Assembly: GCA_049323915.1 (NCBI GenBank)
Contig: JBMOPC010000081.1
Span: 1 to 64,000 of the forward strand
Direction: 5' to 3'
Source: BRHc4a sp049323915
Lineage (GTDB): Bacteria > Bacillota > Desulfotomaculia > Desulfotomaculales > Desulfocucumaceae
Length of the DNA: 64,000 bases
This document shows, piece after piece, positions 27,738 through 36,419 of this stretch (its first letter is position 1; each line of letters opens with the position of its first letter). Below the pieces are notes generated by a model. The model was not told the DNA's origin. It was given only the letters and a program-made list of their open reading frames with translations, and made no database searches. The position numbers were made by a program, and so were the translations under genes.

Positions 27738-28751
27738 ATGAAAAAGAATCTTGAGGACATAAATGTGAGAAAATCACTGGACAGCATGGAGGTTGTTCCA
27801 TATACGAACAGCAGCTATGCAGCCGTACCAAACAAGGTTATGGGGCCTGTTGAATGGCTGCTCCTCATAGCTCTTTCCATAGTTTGGGGCGGGTCTTTCT
27901 TCTTTGGCAAAGTTGCCGTAACAGAACTGCCACCCTTTACCGTTGTACTGTCCAGAGTGGCTTTAGCCGCCATTGCACTTAACGTGATGGTTTACTTCCT
28001 CGGCCACCGAATGCCCGTCAGCATAAAGCAGTGGAAATCCTTTTTTGTCATGGGGATGCTGAATAACCTGATCCCGTTTAGCCTGATCCTGTGGGGGCAA
28101 ACCCAGATCGCCAGCGGCCTGGCCTCAATATTAAACGCCACCACCCCACTGTTTACTGCCGTATTGGCTCACTTCCTGACCGGAGACGAACGGCTGACTG
28201 GAAACCGGCTTATAGGTGTTTTTTCCGGGGTCACAGGGGTCGCGATAATGATTGGGATGGATTCGCTCAGCGGGCTGGGACTGCACGTAGTCGCCGATCT
28301 GGCGGTTATTGCCGCTGCGGTGTCATATTCTTGTGCCGGCATTTTCGGCCGGCGGTTCAAAGGCTGCTCCCCGCTGGTGGTGGCAACCGGCCAGGTCACC
28401 GCCACCACGGTTATGGCACTGCCTGTGGCACTCATTACAGACAGTCCATGGAATTTACCCCGGCCCGGTTTAGAGACTTTGTTTGCCGTAATTGCCCTGG
28501 GGCTTCTCTGCACTGCCCTGGCGTATATTATTTACTTCAGAATACTGGCCACAGCCGGGGCAACCAACGTACTTCTGGTGACATTCCTTATACCCGTAAG
28601 CGCTTTACTGCTCGGCACCACCTTGCTGGATGAGCGTCTTCAATTACACCACATTTCAGGAATGGCGCTGATAACTCTCGGACTTGCGGCCATTGACGGG
28701 CGTCTTCCGTCTTTTATCAGATCGTGGCCTTACAGGAGATTTGACCAATGA
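27738..28751 (+). CDS. EamA/DMT-family transporter
   Basis: A 337-residue protein with ten membrane segments in two EamA repeats (SIVWGGSFFFGKVAV in the first; the second starts around residue 190). The N-terminal ~38 residues are an extra soluble stretch not usual for the family. ATG 27738 has GGAGG nearby. DMT transporters export metabolites such as amino acids; next to an alanine dehydrogenase an amino-acid exporter is possible but unproven. It is the last gene of the prkA-interrupting element, ending 113 bp from the left core repeat. Confidence 0.8.
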   Translation: MKKNLEDINVRKSLDSMEVVPYTNSSYAAVPNKVMGPVEWLLLIALSIVWGGSFFFGKVAVTELPPFTVVLSRVALAAIALNVMVYFLGHRMPVSIKQWKSFFVMGMLNNLIPFSLILWGQTQIASGLASILNATTPLFTAVLAHFLTGDERLTGNRLIGVFSGVTGVAIMIGMDSLSGLGLHVVADLAVIAAAVSYSCAGIFGRRFKGCSPLVVATGQVTATTVMALPVALITDSPWNLPRPGLETLFAVIALGLLCTALAYIIYFRILATAGATNVLLVTFLIPVSALLLGTTLLDERLQLHHISGMALITLGLAAIDGRLPSFIRSWPYRRFDQ

Positions 28752-28815
28752 ATAAATAAACAGTGTTCTGTTCATAGGCTTGGGATTAAACATAATGAGG
28801 GCCAGGGAAGCCAAT

Positions 28816-29637
28816 TCATGATCTGTATAACCTGCCGCTGGGTGGTGGAACAGGTGGTTTAATTTTAAGCATCTGCTGAAACTCCATAATACCCCTGTTG
28901 GCTATGTTGAGCTCACCGTCAAAGCGGTAGGCCCTGGGGTCGGACTCTGAACCGTAGTCGGCGATAGTGGAGAAATCGACGCTTCCGGTCAGGTCGGCGA
29001 TGTCCTGGGATTTCGGGTCCGATGGGGTGAAAGTTCCTACACCCACCCTGTGCTCCTCCGAGAGAAATACCCTTTCCACCATGACGTTTTCGATTTTGCC
29101 CCCGTACTCGGATTCCAGCATTACACGGCAGGACGGGCAGAGTTCCCCCTCTATATATACGTTGTATTCCTTTTCAAACTCAGGCCTCAGCTCCTTGGGA
29201 ATCAAGTGGAGCGGCTCCTCGTGCATGGGGCAGCCTTTGATGCCGTATAGCCCGCCAAGCCCGCTGCGGCTGAATTTTTCCAGCCCTCTTTTAAACAGCG
29301 CCACCAGTGTGGATTTTCCCCCGCTTACGGGTCCCATAAGCAAAAGTATTCTTTTCCTCACATCAAGCCTTCTGGCAGCCGGGTGAAAGTACTCTTCCAC
29401 CAGTTTTTCCAGTGTGCGGTCCAGTCCGAATATTTCCGGGCTGAAGAAACTGTATTTTTTTCCTGCAGGCGTCTCCTCTATTCCCGCTGATTTTATCATT
29501 TCATATATGCGTGAATGGGCCAACTGGGCTACATAGGGAGATTCCCTGACTATTTCCATGTAATCGGCGAAGGTGCCTTCCCAGGCCAGTTGCTTTTCTA
29601 TGGAACGGTGCTCCTCAAGTCTCTTCCAGAAGTCCAT
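28816..29637 (-). pseudogene. prkA: PrkA N-terminal fragment (serine protein kinase, interrupted)
   Basis: Start chosen at ATG 29637 (AAAGGAG seven bases upstream); 273 codons. Residues 1-258 are the N-terminal part of PrkA, including the P-loop LLMGPVSGGKST (~100-111), CPMHEEPLHLIP, and ANRGIMEFQQMLK at the end. The last 15 residues (IKPPVPPPSGRLYRS) come from the inserted DNA. The family continues with CDEKFLW, which is found 14.4 kb away at 14473. As it stands the product would hold the ATP-binding part only and stop inside the kinase. The gene is probably an independent transcript, expected under mother-cell control as in Bacillus. Confidence 0.92.
28865..28878. other. Attachment-site core, left junction with the prkA N-terminal fragment
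   Basis: TTAAGCATCT (28865-28874) followed by one variable base and CTG, matching 14466-14479. On the coding strand it reads CAGCAGATGCTTAA, encoding Gln-Gln-Met-Leu-Lys. Confidence 0.8.
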
Positions 29638-29771
29638 GTCAATCACTCCTTTCACTGTATAATTTTGTCAGGCAGTAATGTGAACGCGCCACGCCTCCAA
29701 CCACTCCATTGATTAACATATTATATGCCGGTACCCTATAAAGAAGTATCCGCCCAACGCCTATTCACATG

Positions 29772-29802
29772 AAAAAACCGCCAATTTCGACATTTGGCGG
29801 TT
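29772..29802 (-). terminator. Intrinsic terminator downstream of the tepA-ylzJ unit
   Basis: AACCGCCAA / TTGGCGGTT hairpin followed on the minus strand by TTTTTT. It would end transcripts coming from the dap/tepA region before prkA. Confidence 0.75.
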
Positions 29803-29823
29803 GTGACTTGATTTCTTTATTCA

Positions 29824-29901
29824 TTACCGGGCCTGTTTTTCGGGGTCGATAAGTCCGAGGGCGCACAGGAATAACAAGGCTATAACAAGTTTTAAAATCA
29901 C
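29824..29901 (-). CDS. Possible 25-residue hydrophobic peptide
   Basis: A GTG-started reading MILKLVIALLFLCALGLIDP...: a hydrophobic start followed by a short polar end, between ylzJ and the terminator. The upstream GGGGGCGGGG is a poor ribosome site. Only the clean hydrophobic pattern supports it. The rest of 29638-29992 shows no other gene. Confidence 0.3.
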   Translation of the reverse strand: MILKLVIALLFLCALGLIDPEKQAR

Positions 29902-29992
29902 CGACCCCGCCCCCCTTTAGCTATCATACCTTTTTGACAATGGCTCTGCCCAAAAAGTTCCTGCTCTGGGAGGACTTTTTAAAAATAAATTG

Positions 29993-30205
29993 TCAGCAGT
30001 CCAAATACCTTCCCGGGGTGTTTTCCAGGTCAAGGTAATCCATGGGGTCGGTGCTCAAAACCCTGTCTATCCTGCGCTTCCCGTCTTTTGTTTTTTCAAC
30101 CAGCATGGGCACCCCCAGTCGGCAGACATGCTCCAGCTGCGGAGATGCCATGGTTTCCATACCCTCAAGCACCAGTTCAAGCTGCATGGGCGTCCATAGT
30201 ATCAA
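29993..30205 (-). CDS. ylzJ: YlzJ-like protein
   Basis: A 70-residue protein matching the YlzJ family of spore-formers in size and in its pattern (ILWTPMQLELVLEG at the start). It overlaps tepA by 4 bp and follows it, the arrangement seen in Bacillus where ylzJ sits beside tepA and the RNase J gene. The function of YlzJ is unknown. Confidence 0.75.
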   Translation of the reverse strand: MILWTPMQLELVLEGMETMASPQLEHVCRLGVPMLVEKTKDGKRRIDRVLSTDPMDYLDLENTPGRYLDC

Positions 30206-31035
30206 TGCTGTGTCACTCCCTTGGCCGAGGCTCTTTCCCCTATCATCTGCTTAAGCCTGGCCACCGCTTTGCTTACACCGCCCACCTCGTTTATCAGCCC
30301 CTTTTCCACAGCTTCCTTTCCAATAAGCACGGTCCCTATATCCCTGGCAAGCTCCCCGGTCCTGAACATAAGCTCCCGGAACTGTTGTGAAGTGATGCCG
30401 GAATGGCTGGTGACAAAGTTTACCACCCGGTCCTGCATTTTATCCAGATACTCGTAGGTCTGGGGAACACCAATGACCAGCCCGTTGAGCCGGATGGGGT
30501 GAATGGTCATGCTGGCGGTTTCGGCAATGAAGCTGTGATCGGTGGCCACCGCTATCGGCACTCCGATGGAATGGCCCCCTCCCAGCACTATGGACACGGT
30601 GGGCTTGGAAAGGCTGGATATCATTTCAGCTATGGCCAGCCCGGCCTCCACATCGCCTCCCACTGTGTTGAGTATAATCATCAGGCCTTCTATCTCGGGG
30701 GACTGCTCTATGGCTATAAGCTGCGGGATTATATGCTCGTATTTGGTTGTCTTGTTTTGGGGCGGCAGCACCAGGTGGCCTTCTATCTGGCCCACTATAC
30801 TTATGCAGTGTATATTGCTTTTTACTTCCGGCAACGGCATGGCGCCCAGTTCCTTGATGGAGTCCACGCCGCCCTTCTGCCTGCCCTGTACCCGCCGGGG
30901 CGCCTTGTGGTGGTCTTCGTCCGGGTTGTGCGGATCGTTGGGATAAACCTCCGGTTCAACGCTTGGCTCCGGGTCGATATCGGGGGAATAGGGAAATACC
31001 CCCGGCTCATCATCGTAAGAGATGCAACTCGGCAT
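30202..31035 (-). CDS. tepA: TepA, ClpP-like membrane-associated serine peptidase
   Basis: A 277-residue ClpP-fold protein. After an acidic, Pro-rich N-terminal ~85 residues comes the ClpP-like core with NTVGGDVEAGLAIAEMI, the nucleophile motif GGGHSIG (around residue 165) and the histidine segment IHPIRLNG. TepA (translocation-enhancing protein) is conserved in endospore-formers. Gene order rnj-tepA-ylzJ downstream of dapA matches Bacillus. Likely co-transcribed with the genes upstream. Confidence 0.85.
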   Translation of the reverse strand: MPSCISYDDEPGVFPYSPDIDPEPSVEPEVYPNDPHNPDEDHHKAPRRVQGRQKGGVDSIKELGAMPLPEVKSNIHCISIVGQIEGHLVLPPQNKTTKYEHIIPQLIAIEQSPEIEGLMIILNTVGGDVEAGLAIAEMISSLSKPTVSIVLGGGHSIGVPIAVATDHSFIAETASMTIHPIRLNGLVIGVPQTYEYLDKMQDRVVNFVTSHSGITSQQFRELMFRTGELARDIGTVLIGKEAVEKGLINEVGGVSKAVARLKQMIGERASAKGVTQH

Positions 31036-31138
31036 ACCAATCCTCCTTGTTTACTACACTTGAATAACGTCTTCCTTAGTATGCCTTTCCGGGCAAAAAA
31101 ATACACGGGTTTTTACCCGTGCATTTTAATTTCAGCTT

Positions 31139-32803
31139 TTAAATATCCATGATGATTGGCAGTATCATCGGCCTTCTCCTGGTTTTTTCATAAAGAAACT
31201 TGCCCAGTGAATCCCTTACCTGGGACTTGATGTTGGACCACTCGGTTATACCCCTGTCGGAACACTTGTCCAGTATGGCCCTAACCTTTTCCCTGACCTC
31301 TTCCATCAGTTGCTCGGACTCACGGACATACACAAAACCCCTGGACACTATATCCGGGCCGGCTATTATCATGCCGCTTTCCTTGCTGATGGTGACCACC
31401 ACGATAAGTATTCCGTCCTGGGACAGCTGCTTGCGGTCCCGCAGCACTATGTTGCCTACGTCGCCCACTCCCAGCCCGTCAACAAGCACCCTCCCGGCTG
31501 TGACCCTGCCGGCCAGCCTGCCGGTCTTTTTGGAAAACTCGATGACCTGGCCGTTCTCGCAAACAAATATGTTGCTGGGAGGAATCCCCATCTCCCTGGC
31601 CAGTCTGGCATGCTTGATAAGCATTCTCTGCTCCCCGTGGATGGGCACGAAGAATTTGGGCCGTGTCAGGTTCATCATCAGTTTAAGCTCTTCCTGGCTG
31701 GGGTGACCGCTGACGTGTATGCCGGAAACCTGTTCGTAGACCACGTGTGCCCCATGTTTGAAGAGAAGGTCAATGACGCGCCCCACCAGCTTTTCATTTC
31801 CCGGAATGGGGCTGGCCGAAATGATGATGGTGTCGCCCGGCATTATCTCCACCTGCCGGTGATCCCCCATCGCCATCCTGGTAAGGGCCGACATCGGCTC
31901 TCCCTGGCTCCCGGTGGAAATGTACAGCACCTTGTTTTTGGGAAGGCGGGAGGCTTCCTCAACCTCCACCAGTGTCCCCTCGGGTATGGCCAGGTAGCCC
32001 AGTTCGTGAGCAATGCTTACAACATTGACCATGCTGCGGCCCACTATGGCCACCTTGCGGTCATACCTGTGGGCCGCAGTTATGGCCTGCTGCACCCGGT
32101 GAATATTCGATGCGAAGGTTGCCATTATAATCCGTTCGGTGGCCTGCCTGAAAGTTTCATCCAGCACCGCCCCCACGGTTTTTTCGGAAAGCGTGTAGCC
32201 CGGCCTCTCCACATTGGTGCTGTCCGACAGCAGCGCCAGCACCCCTCTTTCCCCAAGCTGGGCAAATCTATAGAAGTCAAGTATCTCTCCGTCCACCGGG
32301 GTGTGGTCCACCTTGAAGTCACCGGTGTGGACTATGGTGCCTATAGGGGTGTGAATGGCCAGCGCCACGGCGTCCGGAACGCTGTGGGCAACCCTGATAA
32401 ACTCCACTTTGAAAGGCCCAATCTGAACAGTATCCCGGGGCTTTACGTTGCGCAGATCGACTCCCTTTTCTATACCCTGCTCCTTAAGCTTTCCTTCCAG
32501 CAGCCCCAGCGTCAGCCTGGTGCCGTAAACAGGAACATTGAGCTGCCGCAGCACATAGGGCAGCGCCCCGATGTGGTCCTCGTGCCCGTGGGTGAGCACT
32601 ATCGCCTGCACCTGCTCCCGGTTTTCTAAAAGGAAGGTTATATCCGGTATTACAACGTCAATCCCAAGCATTTCTTCCTCTGGAAACATCAATCCGCAAT
32701 CTATAACCAGTATCTTATCCCCAAATCTCACCGCCATCATGTTTTTTCCTATTTCCCCCATTCCCCCAAGGGGGATAAGGGCAACCTTGGGTTCTTTTGC
32801 CAA
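31139..32803 (-). CDS. rnj: Ribonuclease J
   Basis: A 554-residue metallo-beta-lactamase/beta-CASP nuclease starting at TTG 32803 behind GGGAGGTG. Zinc motif THGHEDHIG at ~72-80, further ligands in VHTGDFKVDH, the beta-CASP motif region STGSQGEP, and GHPSQEEL and IHGEQRML near the C-terminal part. RNase J degrades and processes mRNA from the 5' end or internally. Gene context (next to dapA and tepA) corresponds to rnjB of Bacillus, but the two paralogues cannot be told apart by eye. Confidence 0.92.
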   Translation of the reverse strand: MAKEPKVALIPLGGMGEIGKNMMAVRFGDKILVIDCGLMFPEEEMLGIDVVIPDITFLLENREQVQAIVLTHGHEDHIGALPYVLRQLNVPVYGTRLTLGLLEGKLKEQGIEKGVDLRNVKPRDTVQIGPFKVEFIRVAHSVPDAVALAIHTPIGTIVHTGDFKVDHTPVDGEILDFYRFAQLGERGVLALLSDSTNVERPGYTLSEKTVGAVLDETFRQATERIIMATFASNIHRVQQAITAAHRYDRKVAIVGRSMVNVVSIAHELGYLAIPEGTLVEVEEASRLPKNKVLYISTGSQGEPMSALTRMAMGDHRQVEIMPGDTIIISASPIPGNEKLVGRVIDLLFKHGAHVVYEQVSGIHVSGHPSQEELKLMMNLTRPKFFVPIHGEQRMLIKHARLAREMGIPPSNIFVCENGQVIEFSKKTGRLAGRVTAGRVLVDGLGVGDVGNIVLRDRKQLSQDGILIVVVTISKESGMIIAGPDIVSRGFVYVRESEQLMEEVREKVRAILDKCSDRGITEWSNIKSQVRDSLGKFLYEKTRRRPMILPIIMDI

Positions 32804-33083
32804 ATGTCCGCACCTCCCCTATGTTTCGTCAAAAAAGTCAAAAAAATAAAAAAGCTTCTATAAAATTGGTGAGAGTGACAGGAGAAGGTGGGAATAACAC
32901 CATACGGTTAATAAATCCCGGATTTACCATAAACCCGTCCACTATCTTAAATACCATTTTATATTAGTTTTTTACCGCCGGGCAATAAATTTTTACCGGT
33001 TCACACATCGTAGTAATACGTATTATTTTTCCCTTTAACTGGTACAATCATACCGGTGATGCGTTAATGCCCGCAAAAACAGA

Positions 33084-33112
33084 TGAGAGACCGTCTTAAG
33101 GTCTCTCGCCGG
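33084..33112 (-). terminator. Intrinsic terminator after dapA
   Basis: GAGAGACC-TTAAGAC-GGTCTCTC just downstream of the dapA stop on the minus strand, followed by ATCTGTTTTTG. The rest of 32804-33083 is A+T-rich spacer, probably carrying the rnj promoter; I see no gene. Confidence 0.75.
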
Positions 33113-33118
33113 CTGTCT

Positions 33119-34003
33119 TTAGATAAGTTTGAGCTCCGCAAGCGCCTTCTTAATGGTTTCTTTTTCAGCCGCGGTGGCTTCCACCAGAGGCAGCCTCGGA
33201 ACCCCCGCCTGCCAGCCCAGTATGTTCATGGCCGCCTTAACAGGCACCGGGTTGGTGGTAATAAACAGTCCCCTGAAGATGGGGGTCAGCTGCAGGTGTA
33301 TCTGGGCGGCAAGGGTTGTGTTGCCGGAAATGAAAGCATTCACCATTTGCTTTATCTGTGGCCCTGCAACATGGGACACCACACTGACTATGCCCTTGGC
33401 GCCCAGGGCCAGCATGGGCAGTGTAAAGGAGTCGTCCCCGCTGTATATGGCAAAGCTGTCCGGCAGTGTCCGGCGCAGTTCACTGACCTGGTCTATACTT
33501 CCGGCCGCCTCTTTTATGGCTATGATGTTGGGGATCTCAGCCAGTCTGGCCACGGTGGCCGGAAGCATGTTCACTCCGGTCCGGCCGGGGATATTGTACA
33601 GCATTACCGGCAGGTGGGTGCTGGAGGCGATGGCCTTGAAATGCTGGTAGAGACCCTCCTGGGAAGGTTTATTGTAATACGGGCACACCAGCATCACGCC
33701 GTCTACCCCCACCTTTTCGGCAGCCTGGGTCAGCTCTACACTTGAGGCTGTGCTGTATCCGCCTGTTCCGGCAATTACCACCGACTGGCCGCCCACCTCT
33801 TCCACAACAACCCTGAAGAGCTCTATTTTCTCTTCTTTGGTCAGCGTGGGGGATTCACCTGTTGTTCCGCATATGACCAGCCCGTCCGAGCCCGATTGGG
33901 CCAGATGGCGGGCCAGTTTTCTTGCAACATTGTAATCCACCGCCATATCCTTGTTGAAAGGCGTGATCATTGCAGTGAGAACCCGCCCGAAATCATTAAC
34001 CAA
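33119..34003 (-). CDS. dapA: 4-hydroxy-tetrahydrodipicolinate synthase
   Basis: A 294-residue enzyme from TTG 34003 (GTG at 34012 is an alternative; GGGAGGAAGG lies just upstream). The frame stays open to 34162 but those extra codons are not family-like. It condenses pyruvate with aspartate semialdehyde. Key residues visible: GTTGESPTL, the catalytic tyrosine region LYNIPGRTG, and the Schiff-base lysine in IAIKEAAGS (about residue 163). It feeds both lysine/diaminopimelate synthesis and, through DpaAB, the spore solute dipicolinate. It lies downstream of dapG. Confidence 0.93.
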   Translation of the reverse strand: MVNDFGRVLTAMITPFNKDMAVDYNVARKLARHLAQSGSDGLVICGTTGESPTLTKEEKIELFRVVVEEVGGQSVVIAGTGGYSTASSVELTQAAEKVGVDGVMLVCPYYNKPSQEGLYQHFKAIASSTHLPVMLYNIPGRTGVNMLPATVARLAEIPNIIAIKEAAGSIDQVSELRRTLPDSFAIYSGDDSFTLPMLALGAKGIVSVVSHVAGPQIKQMVNAFISGNTTLAAQIHLQLTPIFRGLFITTNPVPVKAAMNILGWQAGVPRLPLVEATAAEKETIKKALAELKLI

Positions 34004-34109
34004 GGCTTTCACCTTCCTCCCATTATGGTAACAAGTCAACCTTCCGCAAAACCTGCGCCATCCCCCGCGCACAGGCCGCCCCTCATGCGGAGCGCGCCGG
34101 CAGTGGGTT

Positions 34110-35333
34110 CTAGACGGCCGTAAACTGGCGATACAGCGCCCGTACCGCTTTCTCCATATCATCCCGTTTTACCAGCACCCAGATGGTTGTATAGGAGTCG
34201 TTTGACTGCAGTATCTGTATATCTTCTCTGGTAAGCGCCTCCACAACAGAGGCCATAACCCCGGGAACGCCGGTCATGCCCGCACCCACCGCCGCCACCT
34301 TTGCGCAGTTGGGTGTTACTTCAGCCGTAAAACCGGTGTTTTCCAACACCTGGGCAGCTTTTTCCCGGGCCTCGTCCTTTACCGTGAATACCACCATGCA
34401 GGGATGTACGTTGATGAAATCCAGGCTTATCCCGGCCAGGGCCAAACCCTTGAACAGCCGCCTTTTCTGCCTCAGCCCCTCATTGCCGTCGTCCACGGGT
34501 ATTTTAAACTGCGTAAGGCCGGGTATCTGTGTAATTCCCGTGATGGTACGGTCCCTGGTGATGTCAATGGTGCCTTTGTTTACCTCCCCGGTGCTGGTCA
34601 CCAGCGTTCCGGGTGCGTCGCTGAAAGTGCATTTTACCCTGAGGGGTATGTTTTTTTGCATAACTATTTCCACCGCCCGGGGGTGAACCACCTTGGCGCC
34701 CTCATGTGCCAGCTGGCATATCTCGTCGTAAGTGACTACCTCCCTGGGACGGGCGCCCTCCACAATGCGGGGGTCCGCCGTCATAATTCCCTCAACATCG
34801 GTGTATATATCCACATAGTGGGCGTCAAGCGCCACTCCCAGTGCAGCGGCGCTGGTGTCGCTGCCTCCCCGCCCCAGGGTGGTTGTCTCGCCTTCTTCGG
34901 TAGTTCCCTGGAAGCCGGTTACAATAACTATTTTCCCCTCTTTGGCATATTTGATGATGTTGTCGGGCTTGACTTTAAGTATGCGGGCGTCGCTGAAATT
35001 GCTGTCGGTGATTATTCCCGCCTGGGCCCCGGTCATGCAAACAGCGGGGTGGCCCTTTTTCTCAAGGTTGGCCGCCATTACCACGCCGGAGATTATCTCC
35101 CCGCAGGACATCAAAAGGTCCATTTCCCGGGGCGGTACATCCCGGCATTCCTTTTTCACAAAACTGATAAGGGTGTCGGTGGCGAAGGGGTCGCCGTTCC
35201 TGCCCATGGCCGAAACCACCAGTACAGGGGTATACCCCTCCTCCTTAACTGCAATGACCTTGGACGCCACCTGGTCTCTCAGTTCCCCGGTGACAAGCGA
35301 GGTGCCGCCGAATTTTTGCACGATAAACTTCAT
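34110..35333 (-). CDS. dapG: Aspartate kinase (DapG/LysC type)
   Basis: A 407-residue kinase making aspartyl phosphate. It has KFGGTSL at residues 7-13, the substrate motif RGGSDTSAAALG, and two ACT domains in the last ~140 residues that usually bind lysine, threonine or diaminopimelate as feedback inhibitors. It lies 6 bp downstream of asd and upstream of dapA. The order dpaA-dpaB-asd-dapG-dapA is that of Bacillus subtilis, where DapG is the diaminopimelate-sensitive isozyme; the effector here is inferred from that synteny. Confidence 0.93.
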   Translation of the reverse strand: MKFIVQKFGGTSLVTGELRDQVASKVIAVKEEGYTPVLVVSAMGRNGDPFATDTLISFVKKECRDVPPREMDLLMSCGEIISGVVMAANLEKKGHPAVCMTGAQAGIITDSNFSDARILKVKPDNIIKYAKEGKIVIVTGFQGTTEEGETTTLGRGGSDTSAAALGVALDAHYVDIYTDVEGIMTADPRIVEGARPREVVTYDEICQLAHEGAKVVHPRAVEIVMQKNIPLRVKCTFSDAPGTLVTSTGEVNKGTIDITRDRTITGITQIPGLTQFKIPVDDGNEGLRQKRRLFKGLALAGISLDFINVHPCMVVFTVKDEAREKAAQVLENTGFTAEVTPNCAKVAAVGAGMTGVPGVMASVVEALTREDIQILQSNDSYTTIWVLVKRDDMEKAVRALYRQFTAV

Positions 35334-35339
35334 ATTTTC

Positions 35340-36359
35340 CTACCTCACACGCAGACATCCGTATTTAATCAACAATTCAGCTATCTGTACCGCGTTGGTG
35401 GCCGCCCCCTTGCGTATCTGGTCAGACACTACCCACAGGTTAAGTCCTTTTTCAATAGAGTTGTCCTCCCTGATTCGTCCCACAAACACCTCGTCCTTGT
35501 CCGAGCAGAAAAGAGGCATGGGGTATTGCTTTTCAGCAGGGTAGTCAATCACCACAACCCCGGGAGCTTTTGCCAGTATTTCCCTGACCTCCTGCGGGGT
35601 AATCTTGCGATCGGTTTCAATATTTACCGACTCGGAATGACTGCGGAACACAGGCACCCTGACCGTGGTGGCCGTGACAGCAATATTGCTGTCATGCATT
35701 ATTTTATGGGTCTCCTTTACCATCTTCCATTCTTCCTTGGTATAGTCCATGTCCTGGAAGACGTCAATGTGCGGTATAAGGTTAAAGGCTATCTGGTGGG
35801 CAAATTTCCGGGGAGGGTACTCTTCCCCGGAAAGAACCGCCCTGGTCTGGGCGTCAAGCTCCTCCAGCCCTTCCTGCCCGGCCCCTGAAACCGCCTGATA
35901 GGTTGAAACCACAACTCTCTTGATGCCGGCCGCGTCATATATGGGCTTTAAGGCCACCACCATAATAATGGTGGAGCAGTTGGGGTTTGCGATTATTCCC
36001 TTGTGCCACTTTACATCCTCGGGGTTGACTTCCGGAACCACCAGAGGCACACCTGGATCCATCCTGTAATTGCTGCTGTTGTCTATAACCACGCAGCCCC
36101 GATCGACGGCGGCCGGGCCAAACTCAAGGCTGGCGGAACCGCCGGCGAAAAGGGCGATATCCATATCGCTGAAGCTGTCAGGGGTGGTTTCCTCTACGGT
36201 ATATGCCTCGCCCCGGAATGCTATCTGTTTGCCGGCAGAACGGGACGTGGCGCAAAGTTTGAGCTTGGCTAACGGAAAGTTTCTCTCGTCCAGAATCTTG
36301 AGCAACTCATGTCCTACGGCTCCGGATGCCCCTACCACTACCACATTGCAACCTGCCAA
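35340..36359 (-). CDS. asd: Aspartate-semialdehyde dehydrogenase
   Basis: A 339-residue enzyme that reduces aspartyl phosphate with NADPH. Nucleotide-binding start VVVGASGAVGHELLKIL, catalytic cysteine in IIANPNCSTI (around residue 128), and histidine in RVPVFRSHSESV. It ends 6 bp before dapG and starts 60 bp after dpaB, so it belongs to the same transcript. Confidence 0.95.
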   Translation of the reverse strand: MAGCNVVVVGASGAVGHELLKILDERNFPLAKLKLCATSRSAGKQIAFRGEAYTVEETTPDSFSDMDIALFAGGSASLEFGPAAVDRGCVVIDNSSNYRMDPGVPLVVPEVNPEDVKWHKGIIANPNCSTIIMVVALKPIYDAAGIKRVVVSTYQAVSGAGQEGLEELDAQTRAVLSGEEYPPRKFAHQIAFNLIPHIDVFQDMDYTKEEWKMVKETHKIMHDSNIAVTATTVRVPVFRSHSESVNIETDRKITPQEVREILAKAPGVVVIDYPAEKQYPMPLFCSDKDEVFVGRIREDNSIEKGLNLWVVSDQIRKGAATNAVQIAELLIKYGCLRVR

Positions 36360-36419
36360 TGGCTATCCCTCCCAAACTACAGTGAAATGTTATAAAATGC
36401 CACCGGAGCCGTCCCCTGA

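Larger units (their letters stand above)
14476..28864. mobile_element. prkA-interrupting element with large serine recombinase (skin-like)
   Basis: The interval between the two core copies (repeat-to-repeat distance 14,399 bp) interrupts prkA and contains a large serine recombinase within about 1.1 kb of one end. Recombination at the core would give a 14.4-kb circle and fuse the prkA parts in frame (EFQQMLKCDEKF). Genes inside: acyltransferase, a 39-residue membrane peptide, recombinase, histidine-kinase relic, HD-GYP regulator, MFS transporter, CHASE4-GGDEF-HD-GYP protein, MscS channel, sigma-54 activator, alanine dehydrogenase and EamA transporter. No phage structural, replication or relaxase gene is seen. 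Other known sporulation-gene interruptions (sigK skin, spsM-SPbeta) also use large serine recombinases. Actual excision is inferred. Confidence 0.75.

Noticed and set aside
14476..28864. Prophage
   Set aside because: No capsid, tail, terminase, lysis or replication gene is present; only the large serine recombinase is phage-like.
28816..29637. A short, complete ATPase of 273 residues
   Set aside because: The sequence is the N-terminal part of PrkA, and the rest of the same protein is found 14.4 kb away; the last 15 codons are unlike the family.
34004..34162. N-terminal extension of DapA
   Set aside because: The extra codons overlap the end of dapG in another frame and are not DapA-like.
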